Source: HyVt-105 sp049975425 (GTDB lineage Bacteria > Bacteroidota > Bacteroidia > Bacteroidales > VadinHA17). Taken from it: a DNA stretch of 64,000 nt. Positions 34,207 to 43,637 of the stretch are shown piece by piece. The notes below the pieces were generated by a model. That model searched no databases and was not told the DNA's origin. It was given only the letters and a program-made list of their open reading frames with translations. Numbering within the stretch: the stretch's first letter is position 1; each line of letters opens with the position of its first letter. Where the stretch lies: contig JBNGDI010000013.1 of NCBI GenBank assembly GCA_049975425.1, positions 1 through 64,000 on the forward strand, read 5' to 3'. Both the position numbers and the translations under genes were made by a program.

Positions 34207-35196
34207 ATGAAAAAACATGTCTGCAATATTTCTATTCTCTTGATATTCAGCGTTATTTTGAACATCAAGACCTATGCTCAGGAAATCCCTATTTATTTTC
34301 AGAGCCAGTATCTGTTTGCTCCATACCTCATTAATCCTGCCATTGCAGGAAGTAAAGACTTCTATGCTTTCACCCTTTCATCCAGGCAGAATGTAGAGAA
34401 AATCGCCAACGCACCAAGGACCCAGGCACTGACTTTCCAGGCAAGGATACCCAATTACAGAAGACTGAGGGGAAAAATAGTAAAACAGGGTTCAGAATTT
34501 ACCAATGTAGGATTGGGGGCATACATATACCATGATACCAACGGCCCATTACGAAAAACCGGATTGCAGGCTACCTATGCCTATCATGTTCCATTGAGCC
34601 GCACATCCATATCTCACCTCTCATTTGGTCTCTCTGCCAACATTATGTTATATTCCTTATTTTATGGAGACCTGAACACCCTCAGGGATCCATTGATCGA
34701 TGAAGGCACACAATCCACTTTCATTCCCGATGCCAATTTTGGAATTTATTATTATGGAAGAAGCTTATATGCCGGAATATCGTCCAACCAGCTTTTTGAA
34801 AACTCAATAAAATGGGAAAGCGACCTCTATGTAAATACTCCCATTAAACGTCAGTATTTCCTGCTGGCAGGATATAAATTTTATATCAAATATTCTTACA
34901 TCCTTGAACCCTCCATCATGGTAAGATCGGAAAATCCATCACTCCATGATTTATTTGAAAAACTGGACTTCAATCTGAAATTTCACTTCCGTACCGCTGC
35001 GCTTGGAGTTTCTTACCGTATGAACAATGGGCTGGTATGCATGGGACAATATCAGTTCCAGAACTGGGTTTTCGGCCTGGCTTATGAATACCCGTTCAGC
35101 AGTATCTGGAATTACAACGGCGGAATGGCAGAAGTCATGGTAGGTCTGAATCTGGGTAAAGGAAAGAACAGGTTTGGAGACAGCAGATACTGGTAA
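34207..35196 (+). CDS. PorP/SprF family type IX secretion outer-membrane protein
   Basis: This 329-residue protein has a signal peptide (ending K-T-Y-A-Q). The family opening follows, Q-S-Q-Y-L-F-A-P-Y-L-I-N-P-A-I-A-G-S, and the rest is a beta-barrel with alternating hydrophobic strands and an aromatic end. PorP/SprF proteins help type IX cargo with type B C-terminal domains reach or stay on the surface. The gene lies directly behind such a cargo and before a PD40 protein, a familiar trio in Bacteroidota. Confidence 0.9.
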   Translation: MKKHVCNISILLIFSVILNIKTYAQEIPIYFQSQYLFAPYLINPAIAGSKDFYAFTLSSRQNVEKIANAPRTQALTFQARIPNYRRLRGKIVKQGSEFTNVGLGAYIYHDTNGPLRKTGLQATYAYHVPLSRTSISHLSFGLSANIMLYSLFYGDLNTLRDPLIDEGTQSTFIPDANFGIYYYGRSLYAGISSNQLFENSIKWESDLYVNTPIKRQYFLLAGYKFYIKYSYILEPSIMVRSENPSLHDLFEKLDFNLKFHFRTAALGVSYRMNNGLVCMGQYQFQNWVFGLAYEYPFSSIWNYNGGMAEVMVGLNLGKGKNRFGDSRYW

Positions 35197-35214
35197 CCGT
35201 AATTACTACAATTA

Positions 35215-36810
35215 ATGTGTTTAACAATGATCACACGAAAAATCAAATCACCCCACCTTTTCTTATGCGGGCTGCTTATTCTTCTTCCCGGCTTTTTTAT
35301 TTTTCCCATGACGAACCAAACCTGCGGAGCGGGAAATACAACCAACACCATCCAGGAAGAAGATTCCATAAAGATCCTGAAAGAAATGGTTTTTTCTTCT
35401 GAATTATCCCTGCTGCGGCTTGAACTGGTCGCTCCATCATCGGGAGTTCAATTTTACAGAGATGGGATCATTTACCTGTACGACACAAAAACCGGCCAGA
35501 AAAACATGGAGATTCCTTTTGGGAGCATTGATACCTATTATGCCGCCTTTGAAGGAAAAACCATGGGCGAACCTGAACTGTTTTCCAACCTGTACGCATT
35601 TCCCTTTCCTTCTGAATCAGTAAGTTTTACGGAAGATGAGAAAACGATGTTTTTTTCCAGAGAAACAGAAACCCGGTCCACAGGAAAAATAGTTGAGAAA
35701 ATATACCAGACCGAATACATTACCAGCCATAAAAAAAGAAAATCCGGGTGGTCAAAAAATATAACCGAACTGCCTTTCAACGGAGATGAATATTCATGCA
35801 CCCAGCCCTCTGTATCGGCAGACGGGAATATTATGGTATTTTCTTCTGATATGCCTGGTGGCCGGGGAGGGTATGATCTGTACATTGTAGTAAAAACTTC
35901 AGAGGGTTGGGAGAAGCCAGTCAATATGGGAAATGCCGTAAATACGGCAGATAACGAAAATCACCCTTTTCTACTGAATCCGGAAACCCTGTTTTTCAGC
36001 AGCAACGGACATCCGGGCTTTGGTGGTTACGACATATTTATAACAAAATTTGACCGAAAGAAATGGACAGAACCAGTAAACCTGGGGGAAGGGATCAATT
36101 CACCGGACAATGAGTTCGCCTTTGTCATGGACCGGGACAATCCATCCAGGGCCTTTTTTTCCTCCACCCGTTTTCAACCCCGCCAGGTACTGAAGCTTTT
36201 CGATGCCACGCTGATTGCAGGGAAAGATTACCTTGCAGGACAGCTTCCGGCTGATTCTCTTGTATTTACATACGAGGAGCCTTCGACATCTGCTTCAACA
36301 CTGGCACTCTCCGCTCCCTCCCAGACATCTGAAAACATAACAGTTACTGAAAAAGAAATTGATAAAAATAAGAACTCTTCGGAAACTACTTTACAGGAAG
36401 AACAAACAACCTCCATTGACACCCTGACTGCTGGAAAATCAAAAGTGACTGAATCAGTCGTACCTCCACCCGAACCGGCCAAAATCCCAGAACAGGCAAG
36501 CAAGGCTGAAGCTCCGGATGAACCGGCAGAACCCAAAACCGAAGAAACCATCGATTTCAGGGTACAGATTACCGCTTCAACCAAATCCCTGGGCACTTTT
36601 ACGGTAAGCATTGAAGGAATAATCTATGAAACCTCTGAATATTTTTACAGCGGCGCCTACCGATACACGATCGGGAAATTCAGCCGGGTAGGTCCGGCCA
36701 TTGAGCTTCAGAAAAAATGCCGGTCAGCCGGATATCCTCAGGCGTTCGTGGCTGCATTTAAAAATAATGTCAGGACACTTGATAAAGAGGTTTTTCAAAA
36801 ATACCGTTAA
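35215..36810 (+). CDS. PD40-repeat envelope protein with SPOR-like C-terminus
   Basis: This 531-residue protein has an N-terminal hydrophobic signal; the start may also be ATG 35227 (M-I-T-R-K-I-K-S). Residues about 125-345 carry PD40/WD-like beta-propeller units with P-S-V-S-A-D-G-N-I-M-V-F-S-S-D and H-P-F-L-L-N-P-E-T-L-F-F-S-S-N-G. A Thr/Ser/Glu-rich linker follows (about 350-440). The last about 90 residues (F-R-V-Q-I-T-A-S-T with a late R-V-G-P-A-I-E-L) look like a SPOR domain that may bind peptidoglycan glycan strands. It probably tethers the type IX machinery or its cargo to the cell wall. Confidence 0.75.
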   Translation: MCLTMITRKIKSPHLFLCGLLILLPGFFIFPMTNQTCGAGNTTNTIQEEDSIKILKEMVFSSELSLLRLELVAPSSGVQFYRDGIIYLYDTKTGQKNMEIPFGSIDTYYAAFEGKTMGEPELFSNLYAFPFPSESVSFTEDEKTMFFSRETETRSTGKIVEKIYQTEYITSHKKRKSGWSKNITELPFNGDEYSCTQPSVSADGNIMVFSSDMPGGRGGYDLYIVVKTSEGWEKPVNMGNAVNTADNENHPFLLNPETLFFSSNGHPGFGGYDIFITKFDRKKWTEPVNLGEGINSPDNEFAFVMDRDNPSRAFFSSTRFQPRQVLKLFDATLIAGKDYLAGQLPADSLVFTYEEPSTSASTLALSAPSQTSENITVTEKEIDKNKNSSETTLQEEQTTSIDTLTAGKSKVTESVVPPPEPAKIPEQASKAEAPDEPAEPKTEETIDFRVQITASTKSLGTFTVSIEGIIYETSEYFYSGAYRYTIGKFSRVGPAIELQKKCRSAGYPQAFVAAFKNNVRTLDKEVFQKYR

Positions 36811-37529
36811 GTTTGATTTTTCTTCACCTGCTGGTTCTCCATGTTTCGGTATTGATAGTTACTGTAATCTTTCTCGAAAATCAACTCATACAGATACAGG
36901 AAAAAAATATAGTATACCATAATTTCAGAAAATTCCCCGATATTCACCCCAAAACCCCCGTCTTCAAAGATATTCAGGTCTACCAGTAACCTGGGAATCA
37001 CATATGAAAAAACGGTAATGACAGCTGTAATAATAAACCCCTTGGCCGGTATCAGATATCGGATGACCGGGGTTTTCACCAGGTGTGCAACCAGAGGGGC
37101 AATAATAAATAATGCCAGCATCAGCGGGTAAATGGATCGTTTAAACAATCTGGCATTATTCCCCTGGTTGTGTAGGTTCTTTACACCTGTCAGTTCACGA
37201 AAAAAAGTATCTGTATTCCCTTTAAAATACTCTGAAAAATGTTTCCCGTAATCAATCTCTTCAAGAAAAACAAATAAGGTGAAAAATGCCAGTAATATAA
37301 AGGCGATTTTCTCAATGGGTAATTTTTTCTTTTTAACAGCTACTACAGATACAATAAACATCATTAGCAGCAAAACCAGTTGCAGGTTTTCTACAATACC
37401 CAGTTCCCAGTTCACGGACGGACACACAAGTTCCTGAGCCCACCGGATCCCCGAAAAGTACATCATGATCAAGAGAGTAATAACCAGAAGCGGCAATATC
37501 CAGTACCTGATGTGCAAAGAGGTTCTCAT
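36807..37529 (-). CDS. Polytopic membrane protein with E-E-I-D-Y-G / H-N-Q-G motif
   Basis: This 240-residue protein has about seven hydrophobic helices. In the middle it carries F-L-E-E-I-D-Y-G-K-H followed by L-H-N-Q-G. I have seen this pairing (L-E-E-I-S-W-G ... L-H-N) in uncharacterised membrane proteins of polysaccharide loci, but I know no proven function. Its stop overlaps the stop of the convergent PD40 gene in the palindrome TTAA. Confidence 0.65.
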   Translation of the reverse strand: MRTSLHIRYWILPLLVITLLIMMYFSGIRWAQELVCPSVNWELGIVENLQLVLLLMMFIVSVVAVKKKKLPIEKIAFILLAFFTLFVFLEEIDYGKHFSEYFKGNTDTFFRELTGVKNLHNQGNNARLFKRSIYPLMLALFIIAPLVAHLVKTPVIRYLIPAKGFIITAVITVFSYVIPRLLVDLNIFEDGGFGVNIGEFSEIMVYYIFFLYLYELIFEKDYSNYQYRNMENQQVKKNQT

Positions 37530-37576
37530 GAGTTTACAATTTTGAAACAGGTTAGCAAATATCCTATAGTAAGTTA

Positions 37577-38698
37577 TTAAAATGAATTTTTCTCCAGTAT
37601 AGATGAGTATAATGCATGATATTCGGTAACAATTTTATCCCATAAATACACTTCCTTTATTTTTCTGACTGCGTTTTCGGCTTTTTCCACAGATACTTTC
37701 ATGTCGTGCAACGCTTCTGTAATTTTATTCCCCAAATCCACAGCATCTTTGTTACGGAAGTAAGTCACTTCATTCCCGGTAAACACCTGGGTGTTTTCAG
37801 GGATATCGCTGCATACCAGTGGGGTTCCCATGCTGGCCACTTCAAGCAACATGATGGACATTCCTTCTGTTTCTGATGGAAAAATAAAGAGCTTTGCCTC
37901 TTTGACCAGGGCAAGCAAAACTCCAAGCTGATCCACATACCCGATAAATTTCAGGTTCAATGCTGTATGTTTTTGGATCAATTTTTTAATAAGTTGCGGA
38001 GCATGGGATGTATCACCTGCTATCACAACATCTCCTTTGTATTGAATGTAATCCAGGGCTTCCAGGAAGGTATGAATTCCTTTGGTAGCCATAATCCTTC
38101 TGGCTGCGAACATAATGTAGCCTTCATGGATAGCATATCGTTGCAGGATCTCGGATGCACCTTTCATATCGATCTTCTCTGTGATCTCGATTCCGTTGGG
38201 TATGAACTGAACTTCTTTTTGGTATTTTGACAGGTAATAATCGGCCAGAGGACGAGATATAGAAGTAAGAGCGGCAGAAGAATGAATAAATATCCTTTCG
38301 CAAAGTAAAAAATACTTTTTACCCAGCCAGTTCCACTTATCCCTCAAATAGGGTGATTCATGAGAAGTAGCAACGACCCTGTATTTCTTTGACAGAATGG
38401 GAATGACGAATGCCGCATCAATTTTATGAACATGAACAAGGTTAAATTTCCCGTAAAGTAATGCATGCAGAGCACATAGAAAATAGTAAACAAATACTCC
38501 AAAACTTCCGAAAGGCAGGGAAGGGAACTGAACCACATGCACACCCGGCATATATCCCTTTGCTTTCTGATGCCGGTGACAGTATACGGTTATGTCGAAG
38601 TCATCTTTCATTTTTCTCGTGAGATTCTCAATCACCCTGCTGGTTCCCCCTCTTGAGGGAAAATATTTCTCTCCGATATAAGCAAGCTTCGGTTTCAT
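37577..38698 (-). CDS. Glycosyltransferase family 4
   Basis: This 373-residue GT-B protein has N-terminal Y-F-P-S-R-G-G-T-S-R-V-I-E-N-L (acceptor side) and a C-terminal nucleotide-sugar side with F-P-S-E-T-E-G-M-S-I-M-L-L-E, the E-x7-E motif of retaining GT4 enzymes. It would add one sugar to the lipid-linked repeat unit at the cytoplasmic face. It follows the next GT4 gene by 6 bases on the same strand, so the two are an operon. The sugar specificity is unknown. Confidence 0.9.
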   Translation of the reverse strand: MKPKLAYIGEKYFPSRGGTSRVIENLTRKMKDDFDITVYCHRHQKAKGYMPGVHVVQFPSLPFGSFGVFVYYFLCALHALLYGKFNLVHVHKIDAAFVIPILSKKYRVVATSHESPYLRDKWNWLGKKYFLLCERIFIHSSAALTSISRPLADYYLSKYQKEVQFIPNGIEITEKIDMKGASEILQRYAIHEGYIMFAARRIMATKGIHTFLEALDYIQYKGDVVIAGDTSHAPQLIKKLIQKHTALNLKFIGYVDQLGVLLALVKEAKLFIFPSETEGMSIMLLEVASMGTPLVCSDIPENTQVFTGNEVTYFRNKDAVDLGNKITEALHDMKVSVEKAENAVRKIKEVYLWDKIVTEYHALYSSILEKNSF

Positions 38699-38704
38699 AG
38701 GCAG

Positions 38705-39787
38705 CTATCTGGTAAGAGTCCGGATGAAACGGACATATTCATTCCGGAATTTGTTCATTGAATAATTTTCAGTGAGTAGTTTATATCCGTTCAAACCAAA
38801 TGATGTCCTTTTTTCATATGAATTTAGCAGTTCATTAAGTTTCCGGGCTATTTCCATATATTCCCGCACCGGCACGATATATCCCGTTTCATCATTTTTC
38901 ACGATTAGCCTGTTATCTCCCACATCGGTAGCAACCACCGGCAGAGAATAACTCATTGCTTCAAGAATGGAATTTGATAAACCTTCAAATAACGATGTGC
39001 TCAAATAGATATCGGCCTTTTCAAAATATTCAGGCAGGTTTCCCGGATGAATGATCAGATGAACATATTCCGACATATCATATTCATCAATCCATCTTTT
39101 TATCTGTTTCTCCTGGTTACCGAACCCTACAATATCGTATTCAATCTCCACCGGCTTCCGAACCAGATGTTCTTTGAGATACCAAACGGCTTTTAAAGCG
39201 GTATGAAAATCCTTCTGGGGGACAAACCGGGCAACGGTAAGGATTTTGATTTTGTTCTTTTTTTTCCTGCTTATGGCAGCTGATGTTATTTCTATGCAAT
39301 TGTGAATGACCAGTGATTTCTCCGGCAGAAAACCTCGCCTGATAAATGCGTTCAGGCCGGAATAACTGTTAAAAATTATGTAATCGAGCACATATTTTTG
39401 CAATAATTTGGTAATGAACTCTTTATATACCGGAAGTTGCTCATTGCGAATACTCCCGACCAGAAACCTGACCCCCGTTATTCTTCCGAGGAAAGCCGAC
39501 CAGAAATTATCACTAGTTAGAAAAGAAAGAACCAATTGTATTCCATTTTTCTTAAAGAACCGGTATAAAATCAACAGTCGCACAAACTGTGAGCCTATTG
39601 GGTTAATAAGTTTAATCTTGTTTTCTTCGATAAAACGCAGGTATTGTTTATCAGGTTTATTTCCATTTTGTACAACAAGAAAAACATCAAATTCCTCTTT
39701 CAGGGCTTTCGCCAGCAACAAACTTTGTTTTTCAGCCCCTCCGGCCTTTAAGGCCTTGATAAAAATACAGATTTTTGCTGTGTTCAA
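38705..39787 (-). CDS. Glycosyltransferase family 4
   Basis: This 360-residue GT-B protein has the N-terminal K-A-L-K-A-G-G-A-E-K-Q-S-L-L-L-A-K-A-L glycine loop. In the C-terminal half it has the motif S-L-F-E-G-L-S-N-S-I-L-E-A-M-S-Y-S-L-P-V-V-A-T-D-V-G. It is upstream of, and almost touching, the other GT4 gene. It is divergent from the asparagine-synthetase-like gene at 39914. Donor and acceptor are unknown. Confidence 0.9.
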   Translation of the reverse strand: MNTAKICIFIKALKAGGAEKQSLLLAKALKEEFDVFLVVQNGNKPDKQYLRFIEENKIKLINPIGSQFVRLLILYRFFKKNGIQLVLSFLTSDNFWSAFLGRITGVRFLVGSIRNEQLPVYKEFITKLLQKYVLDYIIFNSYSGLNAFIRRGFLPEKSLVIHNCIEITSAAISRKKKNKIKILTVARFVPQKDFHTALKAVWYLKEHLVRKPVEIEYDIVGFGNQEKQIKRWIDEYDMSEYVHLIIHPGNLPEYFEKADIYLSTSLFEGLSNSILEAMSYSLPVVATDVGDNRLIVKNDETGYIVPVREYMEIARKLNELLNSYEKRTSFGLNGYKLLTENYSMNKFRNEYVRFIRTLTR

Positions 39788-39913
39788 AGGAATACCTGTA
39801 TATTCAATGCAAAGTATATAAAAAACCTGAGCTGCCTGCTTTTTTTCTCAAATATTTCATTAAATTGAATATCCATAATGATCTTTACGATAATATGTTG
39901 CTATAACTAGAAT

Positions 39914-41740
39914 ATGGCCGGTCTCCTGGGAATGATTACCTCCGAACCTTTCGATTCGGATAAAAACAGAATTCTGAATTCCATTGACCCGATGCATAAT
40001 CATCAGGCATGGATTTATGATAACAAAGGAGTATTCTTTGCTGTGACATACAGAAAGAAAAATCCCTGCGGAGGAAACAGATATTATGAAAGCGACAAAT
40101 ATGCAGGTATTTTTCACGGTGATCTGGTCGATTATCATGCAATCCCCTGGGACGGACTTATTCAATCCATTGAAAAAAACGATTCGTTTTTTCTAACAGG
40201 TTTAAACGGGATTTTTTGTCTTGCCATTTTCAATAAACAAGAAAAGAAGCTGTTTTTACTGAGTGATCGAAGATCTCAGGATCCGCTGTTTTATTCAAAA
40301 CAACCGGATCAATTTATTTTTTCAACTGATATTTCCACTTTCTGCCGGTTTAATAATGCACCGGCGTTCGACAAGAAGTGGTTATATGAGTACATGTTTT
40401 TCAACTATCCTGTTTCTGATGTCACTCCGATACAGAATGTACACCGGATACCCGATGCATGTATCATAATCTATGATCATCCTAACCACCGTATCACATT
40501 CAGAAGATACGCGAATAAATTTGAGAAAAGAAAAACCTTATTGAGTGGGAAAAACAGCCTGGAATATGCATATGAAATTTTTAAAGAAAGGATTCCAAAG
40601 TATTATACTGATAGCATGAAGGGCAGTACAGGAGTTGCTCTGACTGCCGGATGGGACACCCGGACATGCCTTGCTTTTGCTCCTGATCTGGGAGCCATCA
40701 GAACCTATACGTACGGAATTCCCGGATGCAGGGATATGACGGAATCAAAAAAACTGGCTGATTTTTTGGGACTTCATCATACTGAGATATTTTTTAACCA
40801 GGAGTTCACCAGCCAGTTGCCCGAGTTGATCGATAATACTGCATTTCTGTCTTCAGGTTTCAATCATATTGGCAGATCCAGCCTGCTGTATACTTATTCA
40901 ACGTTAAGAGAACGATACGATTTCGATAAAATCATAACAGGAATATTTATAGACGGAAATTTCAGAGGTCATGCCCACAGTCCCGCATTTGTATCAGAAA
41001 ATTTGAAAAAGTATTTTGCAGACAATCGTTTCATTGAAGGGAAACTGGGATTTAATTATTACCGTCCACTACTGGCCGACTCTGCTCATGAATATCTATT
41101 ACACATGTTTAACAAACTAAATAATGAATTGGGAGGCTTACAAACAGGTGAACATCATTTGTTGTTGCATTTATATAAAGGAGCTCCCAATATTTTTGCC
41201 CAGGAGTATAAAATAGCCGATCAGTTTACCACCCTGCGTTCACCCGGATTTGACAATACCTTAATTGAGCTGGCCTTCAGCATCAAAGAAAGCACACTCA
41301 ACTTCAGCCAGTATATGCCCGGACACCGAAGGGGAACTCATAAAGAAATGATCCTTCAGGCATATATACTGAAAAAAAGCAATAAACTGTTGGCCAGATT
41401 CCCGGTACGACATGCATCACCTGAGGCGGTTCTTCATGGTAAATTTTACTACCTGTTGAATAAATACGGAAACTATTTTCTGTACAGAATGAAAAATACC
41501 GGGAAAAACTATATACCACTGGAAGATAACAATCACTGGATGAATATTCTGTATAAGGATTCTATTGACAGATTCGTTTTTAATAAGAATTCCTTCATAC
41601 ATGAATTCTTTTCCGAAAATTTTCTTTCTCACTTAAAAGAAAAACGTGAAACCCATATTTTAATGAAAATAGCAACAGTAGAACTGTTAATGAACTTACT
41701 TAACAACGGGTGGGTGAGTTCTAAATATATTAGCAGATGA
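39914..41740 (+). CDS. Asparagine-synthetase-like protein without glutaminase nucleophile
   Basis: This is a 608-residue protein. The N-terminal glutamine-amidotransferase-like fold begins M-A-G-L-L-G, so the obligatory Cys2 of AsnB is Ala and ammonia cannot be taken from glutamine in the usual way. The C-terminal half has an ATP-pyrophosphatase-like core, but the P-loop reads L-T-A-G-W-D-T-R (244-250) where S-G-G-x-D-S is usual. It may still adenylate a carboxylate and join it to an amine, as in beta-lactam synthetase-type relatives, or it may be structural. It is followed by a FemAB-like gene on the same strand. Confidence 0.8.
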   Translation: MAGLLGMITSEPFDSDKNRILNSIDPMHNHQAWIYDNKGVFFAVTYRKKNPCGGNRYYESDKYAGIFHGDLVDYHAIPWDGLIQSIEKNDSFFLTGLNGIFCLAIFNKQEKKLFLLSDRRSQDPLFYSKQPDQFIFSTDISTFCRFNNAPAFDKKWLYEYMFFNYPVSDVTPIQNVHRIPDACIIIYDHPNHRITFRRYANKFEKRKTLLSGKNSLEYAYEIFKERIPKYYTDSMKGSTGVALTAGWDTRTCLAFAPDLGAIRTYTYGIPGCRDMTESKKLADFLGLHHTEIFFNQEFTSQLPELIDNTAFLSSGFNHIGRSSLLYTYSTLRERYDFDKIITGIFIDGNFRGHAHSPAFVSENLKKYFADNRFIEGKLGFNYYRPLLADSAHEYLLHMFNKLNNELGGLQTGEHHLLLHLYKGAPNIFAQEYKIADQFTTLRSPGFDNTLIELAFSIKESTLNFSQYMPGHRRGTHKEMILQAYILKKSNKLLARFPVRHASPEAVLHGKFYYLLNKYGNYFLYRMKNTGKNYIPLEDNNHWMNILYKDSIDRFVFNKNSFIHEFFSENFLSHLKEKRETHILMKIATVELLMNLLNNGWVSSKYISR

Positions 41741-41835
41741 TCATATCAAAGGTATAAAAAAGGGTACAAAGTTATTTTTTCAGTACTTCTTTATTCACCA
41801 CCACTATGCTGAATTAAACTCACAGAATTTTTATT

Positions 41836-42591
41836 ATGATTACATTTTACATTTCAAAAATACCGGTAAAGAGAAGGTTGATATTGTATGCTCATCAACC
41901 ATCCTTAAGAAATGGGTTATTTAACTATTATTTACAATCCTTCTGCACTGAAAAAAGTATAGGGTTTAAAAGATTCCAAAAATATACAAAACTCATCCAT
42001 ATTGCTGATGAACGTTTTACAGAATCCTTTAATAAAAATACGCGCTGGGGTATCAGAAAAGCCATTAAGAGTAGCATTATTTGCGAAACCACCCATCATT
42101 TTCCTTCATTCATAGCCACATACAACACCTTCCATCAACAAAAAAAACTGGAAGGCGCACTAACAGAAAAGAAACTGATAAAATACGGAAACGCTCTGAT
42201 CATCCGCAAGGCATACAAGAAGAACAGTCCCATTGTTGTATACCACTCATATTTACTTGATAGGTCCATTCAGCGTGTAAGAACATTGCATTCGGTTTCA
42301 AACATCTGGGACCCAGAATTAACCGGTGAGGAACGATCCCTCATCGGGTGTGCCAACAGGTATTTGCACTACCAGGATATGCTTTTTTTCAGGGAGCAGG
42401 GATTTGTGACCTATGATTTTGGGGGGTATGCCTATCAAACCACTGATGAATCCTTACTGGGGATCAACAACTTCAAAGACAGTTTTGGAGGAATACTGGT
42501 GGAAGAATCCAATTACGAATCGTATCCTGTATATTTGATCAAAGAAACCGGAAATTTATTAAGAAGAATATCAGGTACTCCAATTCTATAG
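41836..42591 (+). CDS. FemAB/GNAT-like acyltransferase
   Basis: This 251-residue protein has the basic helix S-F-N-K-N-T-R-W-G-I-R-K-A (about residues 62-74) and a C-terminal V-T-Y-D-F-G-G-Y-A-Y region. Both are seen in FemAB/peptidoglycan-bridge-type GNAT proteins that transfer amino acids or acyl groups. It is related to the gene at 52259, which has F-H-R-N-A-R-R-A-V-R-K-A at the same place. It lies 95 bases after the asparagine-synthetase-like gene. The acceptor is probably a surface glycan, by context only. Confidence 0.7.
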   Translation: MITFYISKIPVKRRLILYAHQPSLRNGLFNYYLQSFCTEKSIGFKRFQKYTKLIHIADERFTESFNKNTRWGIRKAIKSSIICETTHHFPSFIATYNTFHQQKKLEGALTEKKLIKYGNALIIRKAYKKNSPIVVYHSYLLDRSIQRVRTLHSVSNIWDPELTGEERSLIGCANRYLHYQDMLFFREQGFVTYDFGGYAYQTTDESLLGINNFKDSFGGILVEESNYESYPVYLIKETGNLLRRISGTPIL

Positions 42592-42604
42592 AACATTCTC
42601 ATTA

Positions 42605-43546
42605 TCAAAGTGCAACCCATTCCGGTCCCAAACTGGGAGCCTCACACCGCCTTAGCCATATCTCCCTCCAATACAGTAAATTAGCCCGGTAACACCCAAA
42701 GCGCTGGCAGGTAACATCTTCGAGAATGACTGTGTTCCGGATATTAACCATTTTCCCCGACTCCATATCAATTATTTTATTCACTTTACCTGCCACTTTA
42801 TATTTCCCACCACAAAACGGCAACATATCCGCACTGAACTGAAGTCCCCTGTTTTTCCCCTCATGATCAAGAGTTGACTGGATCTCTGATCTTTCTTTCA
42901 CCTGCACCCATTCCCCCGGTTGCAGATTGAGGTCTTCCGTATCGGTTTTACTCCGGTTTCCTATTAACAACCTACCCGCTTCCATCCCAATAAACTTTCT
43001 GGCACGGTTTATAAAAACATCGGCCATTTTTGATCCAAATACGGAAAGACTCATATCCCTATGCCAAACATCTCGTAAATACCAGATAAGCTGTGAAGGC
43101 CGGTAAGGAGAGGAAGCTCCCGCCAGTTCCGTGAACTGGCAGATATACCGGCCTTCCTTTATGGTCTGCAAGCTATTCCGGCCAGACGATATATCATCCC
43201 TTGCAGAATTATCTGACCGATCTACAGGCATGTCACTGAGCCATTCTTCTTTCCAGAAAAAAAGGCATCCCCGCTGACAACCACCATGTAATGACCCGTC
43301 ACAGCGCAGATCTTTCAAAAATACGGTTCCCGTCATGCTCCGGAATCCAATGCCATGACCTTCAATACAGGTTCTCCAGGAAAAATGGGCAATCTGAAAT
43401 GATTGACCACAGTATTTGATCATTTCGGGCATGAATAACATCCCATCCAGCTTCCCCTCATCATCCAGGGTGGCAACAATTTCTTCCAAACTGCGTACCC
43501 AGACTGTTTGGCCAATACGAAAACGGGCTTTTGATTTTACCAACAT
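42605..43546 (-). CDS. Cys-rich protein with internally duplicated domain, function unknown
   Basis: This 313-residue protein has two copies of one domain. Residues about 9-105 have V-W-V-R-S-L-E-E-I-V-A-T-L-D, F-M-P-E-M-I-K-Y-C-G, R-C-D-G-S-L-H-G-G-C and G-C-L-F-F-W-K-E-E-W-L. Residues about 208-302 have E-W-V-Q-V-K-E-R-S-E-I-Q-S-T-L-D, S-A-D-M-L-P-F-C-G, C-Q-R-F-G-C and N-L-L-Y-W-R-E-I-W-L. I recall similar single-domain proteins near biosynthetic clusters but know no function. The clustered Cys and His suggest a metal site. It is the last gene of the - strand tailoring operon, 13 bases from a convergent gene. Confidence 0.65.
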   Translation of the reverse strand: MLVKSKARFRIGQTVWVRSLEEIVATLDDEGKLDGMLFMPEMIKYCGQSFQIAHFSWRTCIEGHGIGFRSMTGTVFLKDLRCDGSLHGGCQRGCLFFWKEEWLSDMPVDRSDNSARDDISSGRNSLQTIKEGRYICQFTELAGASSPYRPSQLIWYLRDVWHRDMSLSVFGSKMADVFINRARKFIGMEAGRLLIGNRSKTDTEDLNLQPGEWVQVKERSEIQSTLDHEGKNRGLQFSADMLPFCGGKYKVAGKVNKIIDMESGKMVNIRNTVILEDVTCQRFGCYRANLLYWREIWLRRCEAPSLGPEWVAL

Positions 43547-43637
43547 GTTTTAACCAGTAAGTCGGGAAATGAAAATATCTGTTTGGTTCTGAACTTTATC
43601 TTCCGTACAGGGCAGTCATCTTTTTAAAATAAAGTTT

